Positions 1 through 5,200 of a stretch of 5,851 nt of DNA are shown piece after piece (the stretch's first letter is position 1; the number at the start of each line of letters is the position of its first letter). Position numbers and translations under genes: made by a program. The notes under the pieces are model-generated. The model was not told the origin of the DNA. It saw only the letters and a list, made by a program, of their open reading frames with translations, and did not search any database. This DNA is from Thiomargarita sp. (GTDB taxonomy: Bacteria; Pseudomonadota; Gammaproteobacteria; Beggiatoales; Beggiatoaceae), in the NCBI GenBank assembly GCA_030618965.1, contig JAUXCJ010000091.1, forward strand, positions 1 through 5,851, given 5' to 3'.

Positions 1-106
1 CATAAGTCCATGGAAATTCTGAGACTTCCTTAGTCCAAATAGGCCATTCATCAACACCTATAACCTCTAGTTTCGCTGGTGATGGGTTATGTTCTATTGT
101 TATCAT
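1..106 (-). CDS. Cupin-domain protein, N-terminal part (cut by window edge)
   Basis: This is the third gene of the leftward operon. Only the first 35 codons are in the window. Reading leftward from the ATG at 106 gives a protein starting MITIEHNPSP, followed by GVDEWPIWTKEVSEFPWTY at about residues 17-35. The pattern 'W-PIW-KEVS-FPW-Y' is typical of small stand-alone cupins of the Cupin_3/DUF861 type (related to EutQ and ureidoglycine aminohydrolase), which are usually about 90-120 residues and form one metal-binding beta-barrel. The metal-binding histidines would lie outside the window. The start is supported by AGGAAGG (110-116 on the minus strand) just upstream, and by the 13-nt gap after the stop of the MoxR gene, which implies co-transcription. 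The exact substrate is unknown. The family call rests on the N-terminal motif only. Confidence 0.72.
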   Translation of the reverse strand, partial: MITIEHNPSPAKLEVIGVDEWPIWTKEVSEFPWTY

Positions 107-119
107 TAACCTTCCTTTT

Positions 120-1034
120 TTAAGGTATCGGCACTGCTTCAATTAGTTGATTCACTAAAACATCAGTATTTTGCTGTTCAGCAACCAGCCGATGTCCAAC
201 AATGCCAGGTAAAACAATTTGTACATCTTCTGGTATAACATGATCACGCCCTTGCATTAAAGCATAAGCTTGGGCGCAGTTGCGTATTGCTAAGCCAGCG
301 CGGGGAGATAAGCCAACCCGATAGTGTGGCGATTGGCGGCTATGTTCTAAAATCGCTTGCAAATAATCTATCAAAGGATCAGCAACATGCACTTTTGAAA
401 CTGCTTGTTGTATTTCTAAAAGTTGTTGAGGAGTGATGCTTTGATTTATTTCTTTGATCATTTCTCGACGATCTTTCCCCTTTAGTAAAGCTCGCTCTGT
501 GTTATGTTCAGGATAGCCAAGTGCTATACGCATCATAAAACGATCTAATTGTGATTCCGGCAGGGGAAAGGTGCCGATTTGGTGCAGCGGATTTTGGGTG
601 GCAACGACAAAAAAGGGCAATGGCAGCGGACGGGTTTCTCCTTCGACTGTGATTTGATGTTCTTCCATCGCTTCGAGTAAAGCACTTTGGGTTTTTGGCG
701 TTGCACGATTAATTTCATCTGCTAAGACCATTTGAGCAAAAATTGGCCCAGCATGAAATTTAAATTGTCCATCTTCTTTGTCATAAATCGACACGCCGAT
801 AATATCAGCAGGCAACAAGTCGCTGGTAAATTGAATCCGTTGAAAGCTCAAACCAAGTACCCGTGCTAACACATGGGCTAGGGTGGTTTTGCCAACACCA
901 GGGACATCTTCAATTAATACATGCCCACGCGCCATCAGACAAGTTATAGCTAAACGGATTTGTAATTCTTTACCAAGGATGATTTGACTAATTTGCCCAA
1001 TAACATTATCAAGTAATTCTTTAGTCAATGCCAT
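120..1034 (-). CDS. MoxR-family AAA+ ATPase
   Basis: This 304-residue cytoplasmic AAA+ ATPase has the usual length for the MoxR family, whose members act as chaperone-like ATPases in the maturation or activation of partner proteins. Visible motifs are Walker A DVPGVGKTT at 43-51, the family stretch SDLLPADIIG at 71-80, Walker B with the family hallmark LADEINRA at 104-111, sensor 1 VVATQNP at 143-149, the arginine-finger region ESQLDRFMM at 160-168, and sensor 2 GLSPRAG at 241-247. Every catalytic element is intact. The ATG at 1034 is preceded by an AGGA-type ribosome site at the end of the upstream gene, with only 3 nt between the two genes. MoxR genes usually sit beside DUF58 and VWA-domain genes. 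Here the neighbours are a CopD-like membrane protein and a cupin, so the client is not evident. Confidence 0.95.
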   Translation of the reverse strand: MALTKELLDNVIGQISQIILGKELQIRLAITCLMARGHVLIEDVPGVGKTTLAHVLARVLGLSFQRIQFTSDLLPADIIGVSIYDKEDGQFKFHAGPIFAQMVLADEINRATPKTQSALLEAMEEHQITVEGETRPLPLPFFVVATQNPLHQIGTFPLPESQLDRFMMRIALGYPEHNTERALLKGKDRREMIKEINQSITPQQLLEIQQAVSKVHVADPLIDYLQAILEHSRQSPHYRVGLSPRAGLAIRNCAQAYALMQGRDHVIPEDVQIVLPGIVGHRLVAEQQNTDVLVNQLIEAVPIP

Positions 1035-1037
1035 TAT

Positions 1038-1523
1038 TTATCCTAAAATATAGCGTCCACCAGTACCAATAATTATGACAATTAACCCTAACCATAAATT
1101 GATACCAATCAATTGACGAATACTGGCTAAGCTTTTACCAGCTTCTGGAAAATTCTTATCCGCAACGTTTTGCTTTAAACTTGGAAAAGGGACAACAAAA
1201 ATATATAAAAAGATGATTGTCATTACTGCGGCTATTGTCAACATAATATGAACATAAACACCAATACTAGCCATGCCGCCAGCGAAAAAAATCATCCAAA
1301 AACCAGTCGCCCATAATAGTACAACTGAGAGCCACACCCAAGGGAAAAATCGAGATAATACTTGTGACATTAAGGACAAACGGAGAGGCGGTTCCAGCAA
1401 ACTAGCGACAACTGGACGTAAAGCTAAATGGGCAAAAAACATACCGCCAACCCATACAACTACTGAGAGAACATGTAAAGTAATTGATATACTCTGTAAA
1501 AAAACACCTTCAATATTAAGCAT
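1038..1523 (-). CDS. CopD-like four-helix integral membrane protein
   Basis: This is a 161-residue inner-membrane protein and the first gene of the leftward operon. Four hydrophobic segments are visible, at about 10-32, 58-81, 87-111 and 135-156. The first carries LHVLSVVVWVGGMFFAHLA (16-34), and the rest includes EPPLRL (44-49), FFPWVW (59-64), a conserved-looking His at 92 (YVHIML) and RQLIGINLWLG near 136-146. This layout matches short stand-alone members of the CopD/DUF2269-like family. Full-length CopD is tied to copper uptake or resistance, but the role of these short proteins is not settled, and heme- or metal-related work through His17, His32 and His92 is only inference. The ATG at 1523 has an ACAGGA site about 9 nt upstream. 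The stop lies 3 nt before the MoxR start, so the two are almost certainly co-transcribed and possibly translationally coupled. Confidence 0.82.
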   Translation of the reverse strand: MLNIEGVFLQSISITLHVLSVVVWVGGMFFAHLALRPVVASLLEPPLRLSLMSQVLSRFFPWVWLSVVLLWATGFWMIFFAGGMASIGVYVHIMLTIAAVMTIIFLYIFVVPFPSLKQNVADKNFPEAGKSLASIRQLIGINLWLGLIVIIIGTGGRYILG

Positions 1524-1577
1524 ATTAGATTTTTCCTGTCGTTATGTAATAATAATTGATTTTTTGGATGCCATTTT
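1524..1577. promoter_or_regulatory. Divergent intergenic region between the CopD-like operon and murD
   Basis: These 54 bases separate two divergently read genes, so promoters for both directions must lie here or run into the adjoining coding starts. The spacer is very AT-rich, with TAATAATAAT-like sequence at 1547-1556 that could serve as a -10 element on either strand. I found no matching -35 hexamer at good spacing for either direction, so I do not place exact promoters. The murD ribosome site is weak (GGA at 1566-1568, 9 nt before the ATG). The leftward operon has a better one (CAGGA on the minus strand near 1533-1538). Confidence 0.4.
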
Positions 1578-2918
1578 ATGTATAAACAGCGTACAAACTA
1601 TCATAGTGTTGTTATGGGCATGGGAAAAACGGGGCTTGCTTGTGTCAAGTTTTTAATCAATCAGAATAAATCCGTGTGCGTGATGGACAATCGCCCCAAA
1701 CCGCCCGGATTAACTACTTGTCAACAAATTTATCCAAACATAGCCACAATCACGGGTCGTTTTGACGCTGAAATACTCGCACAAGCTACTGAAATTATTA
1801 TTAGTCCTGGTATTTCATTGCAAGAACCTGCACTTGCTCAAGCCACTGGCGTACCTGTTATCAGTGAAATTGAACTATTTGCCCGCGCTGCTAATGCCCC
1901 TGTTGTTGCTATCACTGGCTCTAATGGTAAAAGCACCGTCACAACGTTATTATGGGAAATGGCTGAAAAAGCTGGCTTGCGAGTACAAGTAGGCGGTAAT
2001 TTAGGCACACCTGCCCTTGATTTGCTCTGCACACCTGCCCCTGATTTATATATTTTAGAACTGTCCAGTTTTCAACTTGAAACTACCTATTCATTAAATC
2101 CCAAAGCAGCTGTAATTTTGAATATCAGCGAGGATCACATGGATCGTTATGATGATCTAGCTGATTACATTGTGGCTAAAAAGCGTATTTATCAAGGTAA
2201 TGGCACAATCATCATTAATCTTGATGATCCTCATGTTGTAGCCACGCTGCCCCCTCAACGCCACTTTTTGAGCTTCAGTTTACATGATAATCAAAGTGAT
2301 TTCAGAATAGCCGATTATCAGGGCGAACCATACCTAGTCCGCAGCGCAGATAATGACTTATTTATACCCTTATTAGCAACCAAAGAAATGCGCTTACAAG
2401 GGAGTATCATGCGAGCCAATGCCTTAGCAGCCTTAGCTTTGGGCGAGGCGGTTGGATTACCACAATCCGCGATGCTTGAGACATTGAAAACATTTAAAGG
2501 ATTAGCACACCGCTGTGCTTGGGTAGCTAACAAGCAACATATTGATTGGTATAATGATTCTAAAGGAACTAATGTCGGAGCAACGATTGCAGCGATTGAG
2601 GGCTTAGAAAAACCAGGACAAATCATTTTGATTGCAGGCGGTGAAGGCAAAGGCGCTGATTTTAGCCCCTTAACTGATATAGTAGCAAAGCATTGCCGAG
2701 CTTGTGTGCTTATCGGCAGAGACGCGCAGTTGATTGCTGAACACTTACCCGTACCGGTTGCTTTTGCAAAAACCATGAAAGATGCAGTAATAGAGGCAGC
2801 TAAATTAGCGAAAAATGGTGATGCCGTATTGCTATCGCCAGCCTGTGCTAGTTTTGATATGTTTAAGAATTATGAAGAGCGTGGGGAAGTGTTTGAGGGG
2901 GCGGTTAAATCTTTATAA
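1578..2918 (+). CDS. murD: UDP-N-acetylmuramoyl-L-alanine--D-glutamate ligase
   Basis: MurD is the cytoplasmic Mur ligase that adds D-glutamate to UDP-MurNAc-L-Ala using ATP, in peptidoglycan precursor synthesis. The 446 residues are close to the E. coli enzyme (438). An N-terminal nucleotide-sugar-binding domain has GMGKTG (14-19) and ISPGI (75-79). The central ATPase domain has the P-loop GSNGKST (114-120), LELSSFQLET (160-169), NISEDHMDRY (182-191), and Lys201 in the AKKRIY stretch, which aligns with the carbamylated lysine of E. coli MurD. The C-terminal domain has AHR (310-312), YNDSKGTN (325-332), GGEGKGADFSPL (354-365) and LLSPACASFDMF (418-429). All are characteristic of MurD rather than MurC, E or F. 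The ATG at 1578 is the only start giving the full N-domain, although its ribosome site is weak. The gene is not flanked here by mraY or ftsW, its usual dcw-cluster neighbours. A STAND ATPase follows after 17 nt. Confidence 0.98.
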   Translation: MYKQRTNYHSVVMGMGKTGLACVKFLINQNKSVCVMDNRPKPPGLTTCQQIYPNIATITGRFDAEILAQATEIIISPGISLQEPALAQATGVPVISEIELFARAANAPVVAITGSNGKSTVTTLLWEMAEKAGLRVQVGGNLGTPALDLLCTPAPDLYILELSSFQLETTYSLNPKAAVILNISEDHMDRYDDLADYIVAKKRIYQGNGTIIINLDDPHVVATLPPQRHFLSFSLHDNQSDFRIADYQGEPYLVRSADNDLFIPLLATKEMRLQGSIMRANALAALALGEAVGLPQSAMLETLKTFKGLAHRCAWVANKQHIDWYNDSKGTNVGATIAAIEGLEKPGQIILIAGGEGKGADFSPLTDIVAKHCRACVLIGRDAQLIAEHLPVPVAFAKTMKDAVIEAAKLAKNGDAVLLSPACASFDMFKNYEERGEVFEGAVKSL

Positions 2919-2935
2919 TACATTAGGAATAATTT

Positions 2936-4243
2936 ATGACACTAACAACCACAGTTTTTTTTGGTCGTCATCAAGAATTAGCAGAAATTGAAACCGCGTT
3001 TAAACAAAATAATAAACGCCGTTTAACGATTTCTGGCATTGGTGGACAAGGTAAAACCCATTTAGTCACTCAAGCTGGAGAAAAATTAGAGAGTTCCGGC
3101 TGGTTTAAAAAAGTGTGTTTAGTCGATTATGCGGCTTTTTATGGCATAGATGCGCTAGGCTTCACAGTTCGGCGATTAGCAAGCTTACTAGATAAAGATT
3201 CAGAAAATGCCGTCGCGGCTTTACAGGATGTTCCGACTTTATTAATTTTAGATCATTTGGAAAGGATACCGCCAGAACCATTGCAAGAATTATTGGATGC
3301 AGTTAAAAATTGGTCTGAACTGGGCAATTGTCGGGTATTATTAACTACTTCTGCAACTGATTTAGCACACCCAGATTATCCGACTAATGAATATTTACTA
3401 TTATCTGGACTAAATAAAGAAGATGCTCTTTCCACTATAGAGCATTTATTAAAAGTAGAAATTGAAAGCAGTAGACAGGATGAATTCATATATTTATTTA
3501 AACAAATAGATTTTCATCCCTTATCAATTCAAATTTTAGCCACTGCCTTAAAAGAGCATAACCCAGTAGAATTGGGGAGACTTTTAGCAACTAAAATAGC
3601 AGAAACACCAGATAATCCATTATGGGCGGCTTTAAGCGTTTCCTTAAAAGATTTAACAGTGGATATTCAGAAAACCGGCTTATTATATTGGTTGTCTAAG
3701 AGACAGCACTGGAAAACCACACAAAAACAGACTTTAACCACAGAAATACTAGCAGGTTTACCAATTTTAGGCGTATTTCAAGGAGGAACATTTCAACCAG
3801 AAATAATTTACCTGACATCTTTAAAAGAAGATAAATGGCTCATATTGCGTACAGCATTAGAAACAATGGGATTAATCGAACTGAAATACCTTAAGGATTT
3901 CAAGGTGCCCTATATAAGATTTCATCCTAGCCTCGCACCAGCACTTTGGAAACGTTTATCTACAGAAGATCAAGACAAAGTATCATTCCTATATCAACAT
4001 CGTTATGCGGAACTGATTGGTTACTTATATACTGAAGAGGGAGAAAGTACCGATCACGTCCGTAATTTAGTCAGATGGAACTTACCGAATTTACTTCATG
4101 CAGTTTATGGCGCGTTGGGAAATAATAAAAAAGGCGCAGACTTATTTGCCAAAAACCTAGACTTATTTCTGATTTTGTTTGTATTAAAACGCGATAGTGA
4201 GGCACTTAAAAAACGAATGAAGGCGGGAACATTGATTAGTTAA
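2936..4243 (+). CDS. STAND/NB-ARC-type P-loop ATPase, apparently truncated
   Basis: This 435-residue protein has the NB-ARC/STAND signalling-ATPase layout. FFGRHQEL (8-15) is the usual entry motif. Walker A is GIGGQGKT (34-41) and Walker B is LLILD (102-106). LLTTSATDL (135-143) is in the sensor/RNBS-B position, and FHPLSIQILA (193-201) is in the GLPL position. A winged-helix-like stretch follows at about 240-345, ending near FHPSLAPALW (329-338). STAND proteins normally continue into long sensor repeats (TPR, WD40 or similar), and many carry an N-terminal effector such as a nuclease, TIR or CHAT domain. Neither is present: the ATPase starts at residue 8 and the protein stops about 90 residues after the winged helix. 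AGGA at 2925-2928 supports the ATG. Starting 17 nt after murD, it is probably co-transcribed with it. Relatives act in defence, regulation or programmed death, but no specific role can be read here. It may be a remnant or a minimal ATPase. Confidence 0.85.
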   Translation: MTLTTTVFFGRHQELAEIETAFKQNNKRRLTISGIGGQGKTHLVTQAGEKLESSGWFKKVCLVDYAAFYGIDALGFTVRRLASLLDKDSENAVAALQDVPTLLILDHLERIPPEPLQELLDAVKNWSELGNCRVLLTTSATDLAHPDYPTNEYLLLSGLNKEDALSTIEHLLKVEIESSRQDEFIYLFKQIDFHPLSIQILATALKEHNPVELGRLLATKIAETPDNPLWAALSVSLKDLTVDIQKTGLLYWLSKRQHWKTTQKQTLTTEILAGLPILGVFQGGTFQPEIIYLTSLKEDKWLILRTALETMGLIELKYLKDFKVPYIRFHPSLAPALWKRLSTEDQDKVSFLYQHRYAELIGYLYTEEGESTDHVRNLVRWNLPNLLHAVYGALGNNKKGADLFAKNLDLFLILFVLKRDSEALKKRMKAGTLIS

Positions 4244-4343
4244 TTGTGCAAGCCATTGCAGGAGGGGGTTTGCAAACCTGCTCTTGCAAAAAAAATGTCT
4301 GTATAAAAAAAATAACGCCATTCTAATTGAACTTAAAGATAAC
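4244..4343. other. Non-coding AT-rich stretch after the STAND ATPase
   Basis: No reading frame in this stretch looks like a continuation of the STAND protein or of any recognisable gene. It contains the hairpin palindrome at 4256-4289, followed by A-rich sequence. Nothing else is recognisable before the duplicated control region that begins at about 4344. Confidence 0.6.
4256..4289. repeat. 34-nt hairpin-forming palindrome, possible dispersed repeat
   Basis: The arms are TTGCAGGAGGGGGTT (4256-4270) and AACCTGCTCTTGCAA (4275-4289), around a TGCA tetraloop. They pair over 15 positions with one mismatch and two G-T wobbles. The GC-rich core stands out in very AT-rich surroundings. It begins 13 nt after the STAND stop codon, so it could act as a hairpin at the transcript's 3' end. 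It is followed by a run of A rather than T on the plus strand, so it is not a standard intrinsic terminator. The core GGTTTGCAAACC resembles palindromic repeats scattered in some cyanobacterial and gammaproteobacterial genomes, but a single copy in this window cannot show that. Confidence 0.6.
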
Positions 4344-4432
4344 AACTGAAATTCCAAAAAATCTGGTTTTTCGCCAAAAGTGGTCTATATTTATAATATA
4401 TATTTATTTAATTAACTAAAATTCAAAAAATA

Positions 4433-4460
4433 TTGCTTTTACCAAAAGGTGATCTATACT
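4433..4460 (+). promoter_or_regulatory. Likely sigma-70 promoter of vapBC
   Basis: A -35-like TTGCTT (4433-4438) and a -10-like TATACT (4455-4460) are separated by 16 bp. Transcription would start near 4467, about 25 nt before the vapB ATG. The -10 element lies inside a dyad, which fits the autorepression usual for VapBC pairs. The promoter is inferred from consensus only. Confidence 0.6.
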
Positions 4461-4477
4461 TATAGTATAGACCTTTT
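4444..4477. promoter_or_regulatory. Inverted-repeat operator, probable VapBC binding site
   Basis: AAAAGGT (4444-4450) and CTATAC (4454-4459) pair with GTATAG (4465-4470) and ACCTTTT (4471-4477). This gives two 13-base arms that are perfectly complementary apart from a GAT insert in the left arm, around a TTATA centre. The dyad overlaps the -10 element and the likely transcription start. AbrB-fold antitoxins such as VapB, usually with VapC, bind such palindromes and repress their own operon, so this is the natural operator candidate. Binding itself is inference. Confidence 0.6.
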
Positions 4478-4492
4478 AAATTAGAGGTTAAT

Positions 4493-4708
4493 ATGAGCAC
4501 CAAAATAGCCAAAATTTTTATGAATGGTCGAAGCCAAGCGATACGTTTACCCAAAGAGTATCGCTTTGATACTGATGAGGTTTACATTAGAAAGCAAGGC
4601 GATAATCTCATCATTTTTGCAAAAAAAACAACATGGGATGAATTCTTTGATTCTAAACCTGCCTTTAATGATGATTTTTTTAAAGACAGAGTTGATACGC
4701 AACCATAG
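4493..4708 (+). CDS. vapB: VapB-type antitoxin (AbrB/MazE-fold)
   Basis: This 71-residue antitoxin would neutralise the VapC made from the next gene and repress the operon. Residues 6-45, from AKIFMNGRSQAIRLPKEYRF through DEVYIRKQGDNLII, form the swapped-hairpin AbrB/MazE/SpoVT DNA-binding domain. NGRSQA-RLPKE is the hallmark of the enteric-plasmid type of VapB (also called VagC/MvpT). The acidic, aromatic tail with TWDEFFDS (47-54) is typical of the segment that wraps around the PIN toxin and blocks its active site. The ATG at 4493 has AGAGG about 6 nt upstream. The gene lies directly downstream of the promoter and dyad at 4433-4477, and its stop is 11 nt before vapC, the normal antitoxin-first order. 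The length is normal and the gene appears intact. Confidence 0.95.
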   Translation: MSTKIAKIFMNGRSQAIRLPKEYRFDTDEVYIRKQGDNLIIFAKKTTWDEFFDSKPAFNDDFFKDRVDTQP

Positions 4709-4719
4709 AGATTTTAATA

Positions 4720-5130
4720 ATGTACATGCTCGACACAAATATATGTATATATGTTTTGAAAAGTCACCCTGACAAACTACGGCATAAATTCAAGACTATT
4801 AAAAATATTTGTATTTCATCAGTAACATACAGTGAACTGTGCTTCGGCGTTGAGAATGGAGATAGCTCCCTGATAAAGACTCGTTGTAAGCAGCTTAAGC
4901 TTTTCACTCAAAACTTACTCATTGATCCTTATGATGAAAATGCCGCGATACACTATGGTTTTCTTAGAAAACTGCTAAAAACACAGGGTACCACAATTAC
5001 TAACCATGATCTTTTAATTGCCGCCCATGCGCGAAGCATAAAGGCTGTATTGGTTACAAACCAGATTCGAGAATTTAATAGAGTTCCTGATCTTTCGGTA
5101 GAAAATTGGCTTAGTAGCGCACCTGCATAA
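4720..5130 (+). CDS. vapC: VapC-type PIN-domain ribonuclease toxin
   Basis: This 136-residue protein is a single PIN domain, the usual VapC length. VapC toxins are Mg2+-dependent ribonucleases that halt translation when the labile antitoxin is lost. Enteric relatives cut initiator tRNA in the anticodon stem-loop, though the target here is not shown. Visible motifs are LDTNICIY (4-11) with Asp5, ISSVTYSEL (32-40) with Glu39, NHDLLIAAHA (95-104) with Asp97, and LVTNQIREFNRVPDLSVENW (111-130). The three main acidic metal-binding positions are intact. Position 114 is Asn, as in well-known enteric VapC proteins, so this is not a defect. The ATG at 4720 has only a weak AGAG ribosome site (4707-4710), overlapping the vapB stop. 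That fits translational coupling and lower toxin yield. The second ATG (4726) would remove just two residues. Confidence 0.95.
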   Translation: MYMLDTNICIYVLKSHPDKLRHKFKTIKNICISSVTYSELCFGVENGDSSLIKTRCKQLKLFTQNLLIDPYDENAAIHYGFLRKLLKTQGTTITNHDLLIAAHARSIKAVLVTNQIREFNRVPDLSVENWLSSAPA

Positions 5131-5200
5131 ATCGCGCTTTTATCAGATTTTTGGTTGCTAAAAATTACATTTTAATCTAACCAGAAAAAGGTGAATTATT
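5131..5200 (+). promoter_or_regulatory. vapC-porin spacer: leader and possible promoter of the porin gene
   Basis: The 70-nt spacer is AT-rich. TTTAAT at 5171-5176 resembles a -10 element, but no good -35 hexamer lies 16-18 bp upstream. A weak hairpin, TTTTTGG (5148-5154) with CTAAAAA (5158-5164), is too AT-rich to call a terminator. AAAAAGGTGA (5186-5194... reading into GTGA) is a strong ribosome site for the porin ATG at 5201. Whether the porin has its own promoter or is read through from vapBC cannot be decided from the sequence. Confidence 0.3.

Larger units (their letters stand above)
4344..4483 (+). repeat. Imperfect 70-bp tandem duplication of the vapBC control region
   Basis: Copy A is at about 4344-4413 and copy B at about 4414-4483, directly adjoining. 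Matching landmarks in order are AACTGAAATT / AACTAAAATT, CCAAAAAAT / CAAAAAAT, CCAAAAGTGGTCTATA / CCAAAAGGTGATCTATA, a central dyad, and a TTTAATT / TTAAATT tail. By eye about three quarters of positions agree once one or two single-base gaps are allowed. Copy B carries the likely vapBC promoter and operator. Copy A has the same order of elements with a degraded dyad, suggesting a second operator or a decayed promoter. Confidence 0.75.

Noticed and set aside
1568..1585. Five-codon ORF (ATG at 1568) overlapping the murD start, considered as a translational regulator
   Set aside because: It has no credible ribosome site of its own and is too short to support from one sequence.
1273..1656. Plus-strand open frame of 127 codons overlapping the CopD-like gene and the murD start
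   Set aside because: It lies antisense to a convincing membrane protein gene and out of frame with murD. Its composition is rich in Lys, Thr and His with no family pattern, so it is a shadow frame.
2318..2776. Minus-strand open frame of 152 codons inside murD
   Set aside because: It is antisense to conserved MurD C-terminal motifs and has no recognisable domain or ribosome site.
4256..4300. Intrinsic terminator for the murD-STAND transcript
   Set aside because: The hairpin is strong, but it is followed by A residues on the plus strand, and the minus strand lacks a T-run as well. It was kept as a palindrome only.
4524..4772. Plus-strand 82-codon frame overlapping vapB and the vapC start
   Set aside because: It is out of frame with both well-supported toxin-antitoxin genes and has no family signature.
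5148..5164. Possible intrinsic terminator after vapC
   Set aside because: The stem is seven pairs, nearly all A-T with one wobble, and no T-run follows. It is too weak to call.
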